From the NCBI GenBank assembly GCA_016195715.1, contig JACPZA010000005.1:1-53351 (forward strand): DNA of 53,351 nt, given 5' to 3'. The notes under the pieces were generated by a model. That model was not told the DNA's origin. It ran no database searches and worked only from the letters and a program-made list of their open reading frames with translations. Shown here one piece after another: positions 1 to 7,341 of the stretch. The translations under genes were made by a program, and so were the position numbers. Numbering within the stretch: position 1 is the stretch's first letter; every line of letters starts with the position of its first letter. This DNA is from Candidatus Daviesbacteria bacterium. GTDB lineage: Bacteria; Patescibacteriota; Microgenomatia; Daviesbacterales; UBA10151.

Positions 1-142
1 GCTCATCTGACAAAGAGGCCAAAACCTTATCAATTGAACCAAGAGCTGCGTAATATTGAAATAAAATCGTGCCAACTAAAAATAAAAGTGTAAATCCTGC
101 CAGAAAATATAAAAGGAAAATAAGATGTTTTGAATTAAACAT
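1..142 (-). CDS. Membrane protein, N-terminal fragment cut by the window edge
   Basis: An open frame begins at an ATG at 140-142 and runs off the left end without a stop, giving 47 codons. Residues 8-27 are almost all hydrophobic (Leu, Phe, Ile), which fits a signal anchor or first transmembrane helix. The rest, with its two adjacent Tyr and several Ser, would lie outside the membrane. Too little is visible to name a family. It is divergent from the frameshifted gene that starts at 181, so the 38 bp between them must hold both promoters. Confidence 0.6.
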   Translation of the reverse strand, partial: MFNSKHLIFLLYFLAGFTLLFLVGTILFQYYAALGSIDKVLASLSDE

Positions 143-180
143 AAACTTTAAGTGTTACAATCAGTATATTCAGTTAAGCA

Positions 181-691
181 ATGAAAAATCCAGGACTCCT
201 TATTATTGGTGGCTTCTTTCTTTTAAGCTTAGTAATTGCAGTAATAGCTTTTGCACTCAGTGGAAGTACTAACTCCAATAATCCTACTCAGGTAGATAGT
301 TCCAAAAGTAATCGTGAAGTTGCTTTATCTTGTACTTTAGATATGTACACTCAGTTTCATATTCACCCTCACCTACAAATTATCATCAATGGTCAGGATC
401 AAATAATTCCAGCTGATGTAGGGATAATTGGTAATTGTTTACAATCCAATTCATACCCATGATGATAGTGGGATAATTCATGTTGAATCACCTGTTAAAA
501 GAGACTTCACCTTAGGTGACTTTTTTGCTATTTGGGGTAAAGCCTTTAATAAAGATCAAGTTTTGGACAGTAAAGTAGATGAACAACATGTCATCAAAGA
601 AACAATCAATGGTAAAGAGTCACAAGATTACGAGAGTACCATCCTAAAGGATCAAGATCAAATAGTCATCTCTTATGAGAGTAAGAGTTAA
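181..691 (+). pseudogene. Secreted His-rich-motif protein, interrupted by a one-base frameshift
   Basis: Two overlapping frames together make one protein. The first (181-462) has a signal-anchor helix at residues 5-26 and a segment containing QFHIHPHLQI. It then slips and stops. The second (in frame from about 440 to 691) continues with PIHTHDDSGIIHVESP and a C-terminal domain rich in Lys and Asp. The natural junction is Asn-Cys-Leu-x-Pro-Ile-His-Thr-His near 437-447, which needs one extra base removed. I recognise this as an uncharacterised extracytoplasmic family seen in CPR bacteria and some archaea. Its closely spaced His residues suggest metal binding, but that is inference. The break may be a real mutation or a consensus error. 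Confidence 0.7.
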
Positions 692-771
692 CGAGAGTGA
701 AAAAAGATCAGTCCTAACATTATTGTATCCAAAATATTTTTGTATAATATTCAAGGCTTAAGGAGCCAATT

Positions 772-791
772 TAATAGTATCTTTACTATTA
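772..791 (+). other. Perfect 8-bp hairpin in the leader of the small membrane gene
   Basis: TAATAGTA (772-779) and TACTATTA (784-791) pair perfectly around a TCTT loop. A TATAAT box lies upstream at 743-748, and a short GGCT/AGCC hairpin lies between. There is no strong T-run, so it is weak as a terminator. It could be a leader structure for the gene at 821 or the end of the preceding transcript. Confidence 0.35.
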
Positions 792-820
792 GCTACTTTT
801 GTTAGAAAATTTAGTAAGCA

Positions 821-1042
821 ATGAATACTTTAGGGTTAATATTAATAGTAGCTGGTTGGTTATATCAACTAAGTAGCGTTTCTAAGAAAAATCCTAAAAT
901 CCAACCTAATTTTTTAATTCTTTATAGTCTAGGCAGCTTAATATTAATTTATACTAATTTAAATGGGGGGATTTTCCCAACTATTTTTAATATTCTTGCT
1001 TTAGTTGCTGCATTAGCTGTTTATATGAAGCTTAAAAAGTAA
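821..1042 (+). CDS. Small three-helix membrane protein, unknown function
   Basis: This 73-residue protein has three hydrophobic stretches, at about residues 3-16, 31-46 and 51-69, separated by a basic loop (SKKNPK) and a short Asn-Gly turn. It resembles small integral membrane proteins annotated as CBU_0592-like, but I cannot assign a role. It is followed by a bidirectional hairpin and faces the converging RQC/HTH gene. Confidence 0.6.
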   Translation: MNTLGLILIVAGWLYQLSSVSKKNPKIQPNFLILYSLGSLILIYTNLNGGIFPTIFNILALVAALAVYMKLKK

Positions 1043-1078
1043 AACAGACTGGCTAAGAAAAATCCTAACCAGCCTGTT
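1043..1078. terminator. Bidirectional hairpin between converging genes
   Basis: Bases 1043-1055 and 1066-1078 form a 13-position stem with two mismatches around an A-rich loop. It lies exactly between the stop codons of two converging genes, the usual place for a shared terminator. The downstream T-run is weak on both strands. Confidence 0.5.
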
Positions 1079-1083
1079 ATCTC

Positions 1084-1761
1084 TTAAACTGTAGTTTGAG
1101 TTTTGGATTGGTCTCTAATTAATTTAGCTCTGACCCATTTTAGATCTTCCCAACTAAAAGAAGGATCTAAACTTTGTTTCACTGGAGCTAAAAATTCTAA
1201 ACCTAGTTTTTGAAAACTTTGAGCAATTGTTTGTTGCTTTTCTTTAGAAACAAACTGATTAATATCAATCTGCTCACCTTTTTCAAAAGAGTAAGCAAGA
1301 TGATTTAAAACAGTAGTTTGGGCAAGCTTTCTTTCCTGCGCAATTTCCTCAACAGTTTTGCCTTGCTTAAATAATTCAAAAGTTTTAGCTGCACTTTCTC
1401 CTTTAAAGCTAAAGTCAGCTTTTAAATTTGGATCAGGTTGAGTTAGTTCAACTTGCTCTTTACCAGATTGAGCTAAATTAGCTTTATCTAGCAATTTAAT
1501 CACTGGATATTCATCTTGAGTTTTAGTTAAATAACCTTTTTCAATTAACTCTTTAATCCAAATTTTAACTTGCTCCAGGGGATACTGTTTGAGTGCTCCG
1601 TAGACATCAAGCTGGTTGTGACTATATTTTAAAATCTTTTGAGAATTTGAACCAACTAAAATTAAAGCAATATAGTTTAGTCCAAATCTTTGTTGAATTT
1701 CATAGACACAGCAGAAAATAGAGTTAGCTACAGCCGTTCCATTAAAATCTTTCACCATCAT
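1084..1761 (-). CDS. Free-standing RecQ C-terminal module (RQC winged helix plus HTH), no helicase
   Basis: In full-length RecQ helicases this region follows the helicase core and binds duplex DNA. Here residues 1-95 match an RQC winged helix (QRFGLNYIALILVGSNS, then a YGALKQY segment and an IKELIEKGYL recognition region). Residues 120-225 match the RecQ/YpbB-type helix-turn-helix domain (FELFKQGKTVEEIAQERKL, then HLAYSFEKGEQ). No DEAH-box or helicase motif is present. I chose the ATG at 1761, not an in-frame start 60 bp upstream, because GGGAGGTGA lies 9 bp before it, one of the best Shine-Dalgarno sequences in the window. A -10-like TATTAT lies within repeated GAATAT words about 50 bp upstream. 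It may act as a DNA-binding regulator or work with a separate helicase; both are inference. Confidence 0.75.
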   Translation of the reverse strand: MMVKDFNGTAVANSIFCCVYEIQQRFGLNYIALILVGSNSQKILKYSHNQLDVYGALKQYPLEQVKIWIKELIEKGYLTKTQDEYPVIKLLDKANLAQSGKEQVELTQPDPNLKADFSFKGESAAKTFELFKQGKTVEEIAQERKLAQTTVLNHLAYSFEKGEQIDINQFVSKEKQQTIAQSFQKLGLEFLAPVKQSLDPSFSWEDLKWVRAKLIRDQSKTQTTV

Positions 1762-1856
1762 ACCTTTTATCACCTCCCTTACCTTAGAACTTATTACCCG
1801 AATATAATACGAATATATCAAAGAAGAAAAATTATGTCAAGAGGGTAAAATAATCT

Positions 1857-2933
1857 TTAATTATCGTCTATTTCAGAGACAGTATTGAAGCCAGAGCCAG
1901 AGTTAGTAACATAAACATGATTATTAGTTAAATTTACTTCCATCCCTCTTGGTCCACTACCAGTTGGCAAGCCAATAGTTTGAATAACTGTATAGCTATT
2001 ATCTGGATCAATAATTGAGACAGAATCACTTCCATAATTAGAGACATAAACATGGTGGTGCCCTGAATTAGTATTAACTGCTACTCTCCTTGGATCAGTT
2101 CCTACTGGAATACTGACATTAACTCCTCCAATTTGGACTCTAGTTTCAGTGGTTGTGTCATAAACCCAAACTGAATTATCAGTAGTATTGGTCACATAAA
2201 GTCTGTTATTTGGTATATCCACTACTAAACCTCTGGGTACATTGCCTGTAGTTAGAGTGTTAACTACAGTATTAGTTAAACCATTGATAACTGAGATAGT
2301 GTTATCATCTCTATTGGCTACATAGATATGATGGTTATTAGGATTAACAGCTACTCCTAAAGGGGAATTTCCAACTGTGACATAAGTCATAATAGTTGGA
2401 GCTGCTGGGTAGTTATTATTGTTGATCACAGCTACTCTATTCTGTTTATAAAGAGGAACAAATATTCTGTGGGCATGGGTTGTACCAACATCATAAGAGA
2501 CCATATCATTATCTCCAGCAAAACCATGTTGCCCCCCAGAATCAGGGAAGTTAACTGTTTGCTGTAGTCCTCCAGAAGAAGAATCAATAATAGATAAACT
2601 TTTCCCCGCATCATTAGAGATATAGGTTACGCCGTTTGAAGAAAGCCAACTACTAGGATCCTCACTACAGCCTGTTGGTTCAGCATCAACAGGAGTGGTG
2701 TGCAAAACATTAGTCCAATTATCAACCTCTAATTTTTTAACCTCAGCTGCATTCCAGTTAGCTACAAATAATCTAGTAGAAGCTGGGTTTAAAACTGCAC
2801 AATCAGGCTCTGAGTTAGTTCCACCAGAGGTAAAAGGAGTTAATAATGTAGCTGCTAAAGAAGGGGTAACACCAAGAGTTAAAAATAAAAAAAGAGAAAG
2901 AAAGGCTGCAGATGCTTGCTTGGCCAAATTCAT
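1857..2933 (-). CDS. Secreted YVTN/NHL-type beta-propeller protein
   Basis: The 358-residue product has a clear signal peptide (residues 1-27, basic start, Leu/Phe core, ending SLAA). The mature part is built of repeats of about 45 residues carrying IYVANRDDNTISVI, LYVTNTTDNSVWVY, VYVSNYGSDSVSII and VYVTNSGSGFNTV, the hallmark of YVTN beta-propellers. Such proteins are exported and usually act in surface binding or as envelope scaffolds. No enzyme motif is visible. Two Cys (near residues 45 and 90) may form a disulfide. The gene has a textbook promoter whose predicted start point is the A of the ATG. Confidence 0.85.
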   Translation of the reverse strand: MNLAKQASAAFLSLFLFLTLGVTPSLAATLLTPFTSGGTNSEPDCAVLNPASTRLFVANWNAAEVKKLEVDNWTNVLHTTPVDAEPTGCSEDPSSWLSSNGVTYISNDAGKSLSIIDSSSGGLQQTVNFPDSGGQHGFAGDNDMVSYDVGTTHAHRIFVPLYKQNRVAVINNNNYPAAPTIMTYVTVGNSPLGVAVNPNNHHIYVANRDDNTISVINGLTNTVVNTLTTGNVPRGLVVDIPNNRLYVTNTTDNSVWVYDTTTETRVQIGGVNVSIPVGTDPRRVAVNTNSGHHHVYVSNYGSDSVSIIDPDNSYTVIQTIGLPTGSGPRGMEVNLTNNHVYVTNSGSGFNTVSEIDDN

Positions 2934-2939
2934 AAATTG

Positions 2940-2968
2940 ACAATAGTCTTTTATATGAGTTTTGTCAA
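2940..2968 (-). promoter_or_regulatory. Consensus promoter giving a leaderless beta-propeller mRNA
   Basis: On the reverse strand, TTGACA (2968-2963) and TATTGT (2945-2940) are separated by 17 bp, and only six bases separate the -10 box from the ATG. The expected start point is the first base of the start codon. TTGACAA and TTGTCAA at the two ends form an inverted repeat that could also be an operator. Confidence 0.75.
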
Positions 2969-3017
2969 GCGATTAACTTTAATTTAGAATGAATTGTTGG
3001 TACAATCCATTATCTTG

Positions 3018-3380
3018 ATGATTAGATTTTGGGGGAAAATTAAATTAGGTCAAAAAAGAGGTAAAGCTTTAGGTTTTCCTACAGCGAATATCAATTTAAA
3101 TAAAAAAGTTGATCAAGGAATTTATATCTCTTTAGTCAAACTAAATCAAAAAATTTATCCTGCTTTAACTTTTATAGGAGAAAATATCACATTTGGTGAA
3201 AAAATCTTTCAAGCAGAAAGCTATATTTTAGATTTTAATCAAGATATTTATAATAGTTGGATTAGTGTCAAACTTTTAGAAAAAATTAGGGGTAATCAAA
3301 AATTTGCTAGTGTTTCAGATTTAATCATTGCTATGAAAGATGATCAGAAAAAAGCCCGGGAATATTTCTCAAAAAAATAA
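3018..3380 (+). CDS. Riboflavin kinase, single-domain
   Basis: It phosphorylates riboflavin to FMN. The family signature is at the N-terminus (GKIKLGQKRGKALGFPTANI), followed by the beta-barrel with a Gly-Ile-Tyr (GIYIS) segment, the acidic ESYILDFNQDIY strand and a basic C-terminal helix. Bifunctional RibF also carries an N-terminal FAD synthetase domain, absent here, so this 120-residue protein should stop at FMN. I chose the ATG at 3018 because a TACAAT -10 box lies 11 bp upstream at 3001-3006; a TTG further upstream would lie before the predicted transcript start. It is four bases from riboflavin synthase, and the two likely share a transcript with hpt. Confidence 0.8.
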   Translation: MIRFWGKIKLGQKRGKALGFPTANINLNKKVDQGIYISLVKLNQKIYPALTFIGENITFGEKIFQAESYILDFNQDIYNSWISVKLLEKIRGNQKFASVSDLIIAMKDDQKKAREYFSKK

Positions 3381-3383
3381 TTT

Positions 3384-3986
3384 ATGTTTTCAGGGATTGT
3401 AGAAGGATTAGAAAAAGCTAAAATATTTAAAAAAAATGCTCAAAGTTTAGAGTTAACTTTACCTGCTCCCAAAGGCTGGGAAATTAAACAGGGAGAAAGT
3501 ATTAATATAGATGGAATTTGTTCCACAGTTAAAAGTGTAAGTAAAATTGATTTTTCTGTTTACTACATGCCAGAAACTATTAGGGTGACTAATTTAAAGT
3601 ATTTAAAACCAGACCATAATTTTAATTTAGAGCGCTCTTTATCTTTAAATAATTTAATTGGTGGTCACCTTGTCTCAGGTCATATAGATACTACAGCTAA
3701 AGTTGAATCAATTGAACTTAAAGAGCAGTCAAAAGTTTTAAAGTTTAAAATTGAAGAAAAATTTATCCGCTACATTATATATAAAGGTTCAATTGCAGTT
3801 AATGGGGTGAGTTTAACTATAGTTTCAGAAGCTAAAAATTATTTTACAGTTTCTTTAATTCCCTATACTTTAACTCACACCAACTTAAGGAATTTAAAAG
3901 TAGGGGACTTAGTTAATATTGAAGTTGATTTAATGGCAAAATATTTAGAAAAATTACTTAAGCCCTGGAGTGTTAAAATAAAATAA
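3384..3986 (+). CDS. ribE: Riboflavin synthase, alpha subunit type
   Basis: It converts two molecules of 6,7-dimethyl-8-ribityllumazine to riboflavin. The 200-residue protein has the two tandem lumazine-binding barrels: MFSGIVEG and INIDGICSTV in the first (the catalytic-region Cys is kept), NLERSLSLNNLIGGHLVSGHID at the junction, then GSIAVNGVSLTIV and VSLIPYTLTHTNL in the second. No sign of decay. No other riboflavin biosynthesis gene (ribA/B, ribD, ribH) is in the window, so the substrate source is unknown. It lies between riboflavin kinase and hpt with 3-4 bp gaps, so it is almost surely cotranscribed. Confidence 0.9.
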   Translation: MFSGIVEGLEKAKIFKKNAQSLELTLPAPKGWEIKQGESINIDGICSTVKSVSKIDFSVYYMPETIRVTNLKYLKPDHNFNLERSLSLNNLIGGHLVSGHIDTTAKVESIELKEQSKVLKFKIEEKFIRYIIYKGSIAVNGVSLTIVSEAKNYFTVSLIPYTLTHTNLRNLKVGDLVNIEVDLMAKYLEKLLKPWSVKIK

Positions 3987-3989
3987 CTA

Positions 3990-4511
3990 ATGGAAGAAGT
4001 CTTAATTTCCAGACAACAGATTAAAGATAAAATTTTTGAACTAGCAAAACAGATTAAATTAGATTACCAGGACAAAAAATTATTTCTAGTAGGTATTTTG
4101 GATGGCTCGTATATTTTAATGGCTGATCTGTCCAGAATGCTATTTGAACAAGGTTTTTCAAATTTTGAAATTAATTTTATTGGTGTATCAAGTTATGCTA
4201 ACAGCCGTGAGTCATCGAAAAACCCTAAAATCACCAAAGATTTAAATCTAGATATTTTAGACAAACATGTTTTATTAGTTGAAGATATAGTTGACACTGG
4301 TTGGAGTTTAGATTTTGTTCAAAGATTACTAAATGAAAGGAAACCTGCTTCTTTAAAAACTTTAGTACTACTTTCCAAGCCAGATCGACGTGAGGTAAAA
4401 GTAAAACTAGATTACCTTGGTTTTGAGATAGAAAATAAATGGGTGGAAGGTTATGGATTAGATACTGCTGGTTTAGGCAGAGGTAATCCAGATGTTATTC
4501 AAAAGAAATAA
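3990..4511 (+). CDS. hpt: Hypoxanthine phosphoribosyltransferase
   Basis: It salvages hypoxanthine or guanine with PRPP to give IMP or GMP. The PRPP-binding loop is VLLVEDIVDTGWSL (about residues 92-105), and the GILDGSYILMADL and FIGVSSYAN segments match the family. The C-terminal base-binding part contains KWVEGYGLDTAG. At 173 residues it has normal length. It ends the riboflavin kinase/synthase cluster, and its stop lies two bases from the stop of the converging CYTH gene. Confidence 0.9.
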   Translation: MEEVLISRQQIKDKIFELAKQIKLDYQDKKLFLVGILDGSYILMADLSRMLFEQGFSNFEINFIGVSSYANSRESSKNPKITKDLNLDILDKHVLLVEDIVDTGWSLDFVQRLLNERKPASLKTLVLLSKPDRREVKVKLDYLGFEIENKWVEGYGLDTAGLGRGNPDVIQKK

Positions 4512-4513
4512 TC

Positions 4514-5083
4514 TTAAGCTACTTTATTAAAGGTAAAAAATTTTAGCTTGGAAACAGGAATTTTGTAGCGATTTTCTATTAAATATCTAGTTGATTCCAT
4601 ACAAACATCTTTCCAATCTAAGCCTATTTTTTTGACAGCTTCTTTCAACTCCAATTCTGATTCCCCTTCGAGTTCAACTAAAGGAGGAATATTAGCTGGA
4701 AATATATCAATATCAACTGAGACTTTATCTAGTTTAAAGCTGTGTCTTTTCTTTTCTTGATGTCTAAAATCTACTAGACCAATCTCTTTTAAAAATTGTT
4801 TAGCTTTTTCTAAATCTTCAACTTTAAATTCAACCTCAACTGTACCATCAGCGGATTTTTCTATTAGTTGTTTAAAAGCCAGAAAAATTCCTTGATTATT
4901 TTTTCTTAATCTAACGATCTTTTTTTCTTGATATTGCCATTTTAAGTCTTTGTCATAAAAAATAATTTCAGTAAATAAATCTTCACCTTGATCCGCTGCT
5001 CCAAGTGAGTTTAATTTTTCAATAATTTCTTGAGGGTTAATTTCTAAGAAGCGAACTTCAATTTCTCGATTAGCTTTTTTCAT
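4514..5083 (-). CDS. CYTH-domain protein
   Basis: CYTH proteins bind triphosphorylated substrates in a beta tunnel; known activities include class IV adenylate cyclase, thiamine triphosphatase and inorganic triphosphatase. The protein opens with REIEVRF, a form of the ExExK signature in which the Lys is Arg. It also has VRLRKN, FLAFKQ, VEVEFKVED and SVDIDIFP strands, as expected for alternating charged residues lining the tunnel. Its start overlaps the end of the cupin gene by 14 bp, so they share an mRNA. The substrate cannot be told from sequence. Confidence 0.8.
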   Translation of the reverse strand: MKKANREIEVRFLEINPQEIIEKLNSLGAADQGEDLFTEIIFYDKDLKWQYQEKKIVRLRKNNQGIFLAFKQLIEKSADGTVEVEFKVEDLEKAKQFLKEIGLVDFRHQEKKRHSFKLDKVSVDIDIFPANIPPLVELEGESELELKEAVKKIGLDWKDVCMESTRYLIENRYKIPVSKLKFFTFNKVA

Positions 5084-5528
5084 TCCAACCCCGATTTGGA
5101 TTTTTTCTCAATTCTTCAGTTTCAGTTGGACGAGCATAATCATCTTCCAAACGATAAGTATTGCCAAGTTCAGGGGTAGAAACTTCTAGCACATCCGAGT
5201 CTTCAATCCCTACAAGCCGATGTTTTTGGCCAAGCTTGGTAGTATATCCAACTCCTGTTTGCATATCTACTTCCTCAAGCTCTCCTTTATTATTTTCAAT
5301 TATTAACTTAACTTTACCTTTTATCAAAAACCAACTTTCAGTTTTTTGATCATGAGCTTGCAGGGATGGTCTTTTTCCAGCATTAATATGTAAAACTTTA
5401 CCCATATAGGGTAAATCATCTGGTGTAAAATGCAGTTCATAGCCCCAAGGCTTTTCGACTTTTTTAATATAAGAAGAAGTATCAAATTTAGATTTATCAA
5501 TATTTTTTAAAAAATCATCCATTGGCAT
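5070..5528 (-). CDS. Cupin protein, phosphomannose-isomerase-like fold
   Basis: The single cupin barrel of this 152-residue protein carries KPWGYELHFTPDD, KVLHINAGKRPSLQAHDQKTESWFLIKGKV and a second motif ending GQKHRLVGIEDSDVLEVSTPE. The order resembles type II mannose-6-phosphate isomerase cupins and WxmM-like proteins. The spaced His and Glu residues could hold a metal. The start overlaps the upstream regulator's stop by 14 bp (or 8 bp if the second Met is used), marking it as the middle gene of a three-gene operon. Confidence 0.75.
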   Translation of the reverse strand: MPMDDFLKNIDKSKFDTSSYIKKVEKPWGYELHFTPDDLPYMGKVLHINAGKRPSLQAHDQKTESWFLIKGKVKLIIENNKGELEEVDMQTGVGYTTKLGQKHRLVGIEDSDVLEVSTPELGNTYRLEDDYARPTETEELRKNPNRGWNEKS

Positions 5529-6822
5529 TTATTAATTTATAACCCCTAGTTTTAACAGTCACAATTTCCAAGGGGCTTTTTTGTAACTTTAGTTTATTAC
5601 GAAGCCTGGCAATTAGTCTATCAATCGCCCAATCAGTCACTCCTAAGTTATCTACTTCTGGCCAAACTGTTGCTATTATAGCTTCTCTTTCGCACACCAT
5701 CCCTAAATTTTTTTGCAAGAAGCTAAACAAAGTATGTTCTTTTTTAGAAAAATCAACAGAAGATAAGTTATCACCATTTGTTTTGGTTTGGCGAGTTTTA
5801 ATAAAACTCTCAAAAAGTGGACTAAAAAAGTCATATTGATTGTTTTTTTGAATTAACATCCCAGTATCAAAAAGATATTTTCCTTCCTCAAAATCTGATT
5901 CAGTCAAGTTTGAGTTTTTACTAGCCTTAACTAAAACTGTTTGTTCGCTGCTATTTAAGCTTTCCCAAAGCTCTTCAGATTGTAAATTAATTCTTTCATC
6001 TTTGACCAAAGTGGAGAGTAGGTCGGCTGCCTCTAGATTATGTTCATGTAAATAAATTAAAGCTAGTTGCATATATTGATAATAACCATCTACAATCTCC
6101 AGTAATTTTTCTTCAACATCATTTGAGATTTTTAATTTTGAGCGTTCTTTTGAAATATCTAAAATGGTTTTTGAATCAGTTTTAGTTTCAGGTTTAATAT
6201 ATTGTTCTATACAAAAATCCATAATATCTGCTCGAGAGAAAACTTCAGGTGAAAGCTTATCTAAAGTGCGATAGCTTGTAAAAACATAACTTAATTTTTG
6301 ATGAGTAGCATCTTGCAATCCTTGCAAATTATCAAAAAACTCAGGAGTCGCAGCGTCTTTCATTCGGTCAAATCTAATGAAAAATATAGTTGGTAACACC
6401 CCAGACTCCACAATTTTAACTAAACTTTTGCGCAAACTTTCTATTAGTAAAAATAAGTCTTTGGATTGAATTGAATCCAAAAATAAACTCTCAATATATT
6501 TTTTAACATCATCTTTTAAAATAGGGGATTTTTCCACTTCGTCAACAATTCGTTTTAGAGTTAAAATCCAAAAAGGGAATATCTCTCGCTCCACTAAATT
6601 GTTTAAATCAACTGGGATAAATAAGTGGTTTTGATCATCTTGGATATAGGTTTTGCTAATTTCTGGATGATATAGAAAAAAGCGGATAAATGAACCAATT
6701 CCAACTCGCTTCATCCCGACTAAAACTACATTTCGACGATTCTGCAAATTCTTACCAAGAGATAAAGCATCATCTGCTCGAAAGCTAATTGGAAAATTGG
6801 CTTCAATGATTGATTTATCCAT
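5515..6822 (-). CDS. STAND-like ATPase-fold protein with degenerate P-loop and OmpR-type winged helix
   Basis: The first 300 residues look like an AAA/STAND-type P-loop domain: the GMKRVGIGS loop (residues 36-44) sits where Walker A should be, and TIFFIRFDRM where Walker B would be. The Walker A Lys is replaced by Ile, so nucleotide hydrolysis is doubtful. The last 95 residues are a Trans_reg_C winged helix (KKEHTLFSFLQKN, REAIIATVWPE, IDRLIARLRNKL, VKTRGYKL). In OmpR/PhoB proteins that domain follows a receiver; here it follows the pseudo-ATPase. Architecture suggests a transcription regulator sensing a ligand or partner through the N-terminal domain. It heads the cupin/CYTH operon and its start overlaps the coding strand of a divergent region. 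Confidence 0.75.
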   Translation of the reverse strand: MDKSIIEANFPISFRADDALSLGKNLQNRRNVVLVGMKRVGIGSFIRFFLYHPEISKTYIQDDQNHLFIPVDLNNLVEREIFPFWILTLKRIVDEVEKSPILKDDVKKYIESLFLDSIQSKDLFLLIESLRKSLVKIVESGVLPTIFFIRFDRMKDAATPEFFDNLQGLQDATHQKLSYVFTSYRTLDKLSPEVFSRADIMDFCIEQYIKPETKTDSKTILDISKERSKLKISNDVEEKLLEIVDGYYQYMQLALIYLHEHNLEAADLLSTLVKDERINLQSEELWESLNSSEQTVLVKASKNSNLTESDFEEGKYLFDTGMLIQKNNQYDFFSPLFESFIKTRQTKTNGDNLSSVDFSKKEHTLFSFLQKNLGMVCEREAIIATVWPEVDNLGVTDWAIDRLIARLRNKLKLQKSPLEIVTVKTRGYKLINANG

Positions 6823-6852
6823 TAGCTGGAATTTTAATGAATTTAACTCAAC

Positions 6853-6881
6853 TTGACAAGCAGAGAAGCGAGGACTATGCT
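6853..6881 (+). promoter_or_regulatory. Promoter for the unknown gene at 6897
   Basis: TTGACA (6853-6858), a 17-bp spacer and TATGCT (6876-6881) make a good sigma-70 promoter about 30 bp inside the divergent region next to the wHTH gene's start. Its predicted transcript begins about nine bases before a GTG codon, which argues that coding starts there and not further upstream. Confidence 0.65.
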
Positions 6882-6896
6882 TACCTTAGCCCAATA

Positions 6897-7280
6897 GTGT
6901 CAGGGTTTTGTAAGAAAATTGTCTTTAAAAATATGAGTTTAAAATTAGAAGGACTTTTACATGGACTACCTCATCTTCTTAATGGAAAAGATGGGGTTAA
7001 TGAAGGTGGCTTAATAACTAGTCGAGCTGCTATATGTGATGAAAATCAGTTAGATGTTGTTCGATCTGAGGTATTAGTCCCAATTCAACAGCCGAGACCA
7101 AAAAGACCTCTAGATGGATTAGAAGTACGTCTAACTGATCAATCCATACCCAGCTTGCGTGTTCCTTATAAAGATTCTAGGTGCACAGTGGTTCTAATTG
7201 GACCAGAGCTTGGGGCAAATGGACAGCACTTAAGAGTAGAAAGACTAGCTCCTCCAAAAAATATTCCACCAGCCAATTAA
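6897..7280 (+). CDS. Protein of unknown function
   Basis: I recognise no family in this 127-residue product. I placed the start at GTG 6897 because a consensus promoter ends 15 bp upstream; an ATG at 6933 is the alternative. The N-terminal third contains LEGLLHGLPHLLNG, the middle is mixed charged/hydrophobic, and the C-terminal part has CTVVLIGPELGANG followed by a Pro-rich tail. No signal peptide or membrane helix is seen. It lies between the divergent regulator and the fructose-bisphosphate aldolase/phosphatase gene. Confidence 0.5.
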   Translation: MSGFCKKIVFKNMSLKLEGLLHGLPHLLNGKDGVNEGGLITSRAAICDENQLDVVRSEVLVPIQQPRPKRPLDGLEVRLTDQSIPSLRVPYKDSRCTVVLIGPELGANGQHLRVERLAPPKNIPPAN

Positions 7281-7341
7281 TTAATTTTATGTCAGGATTT
7301 AGTCAAGCATTGGAACTTAAACATTCCTAAGATCTTTATTT

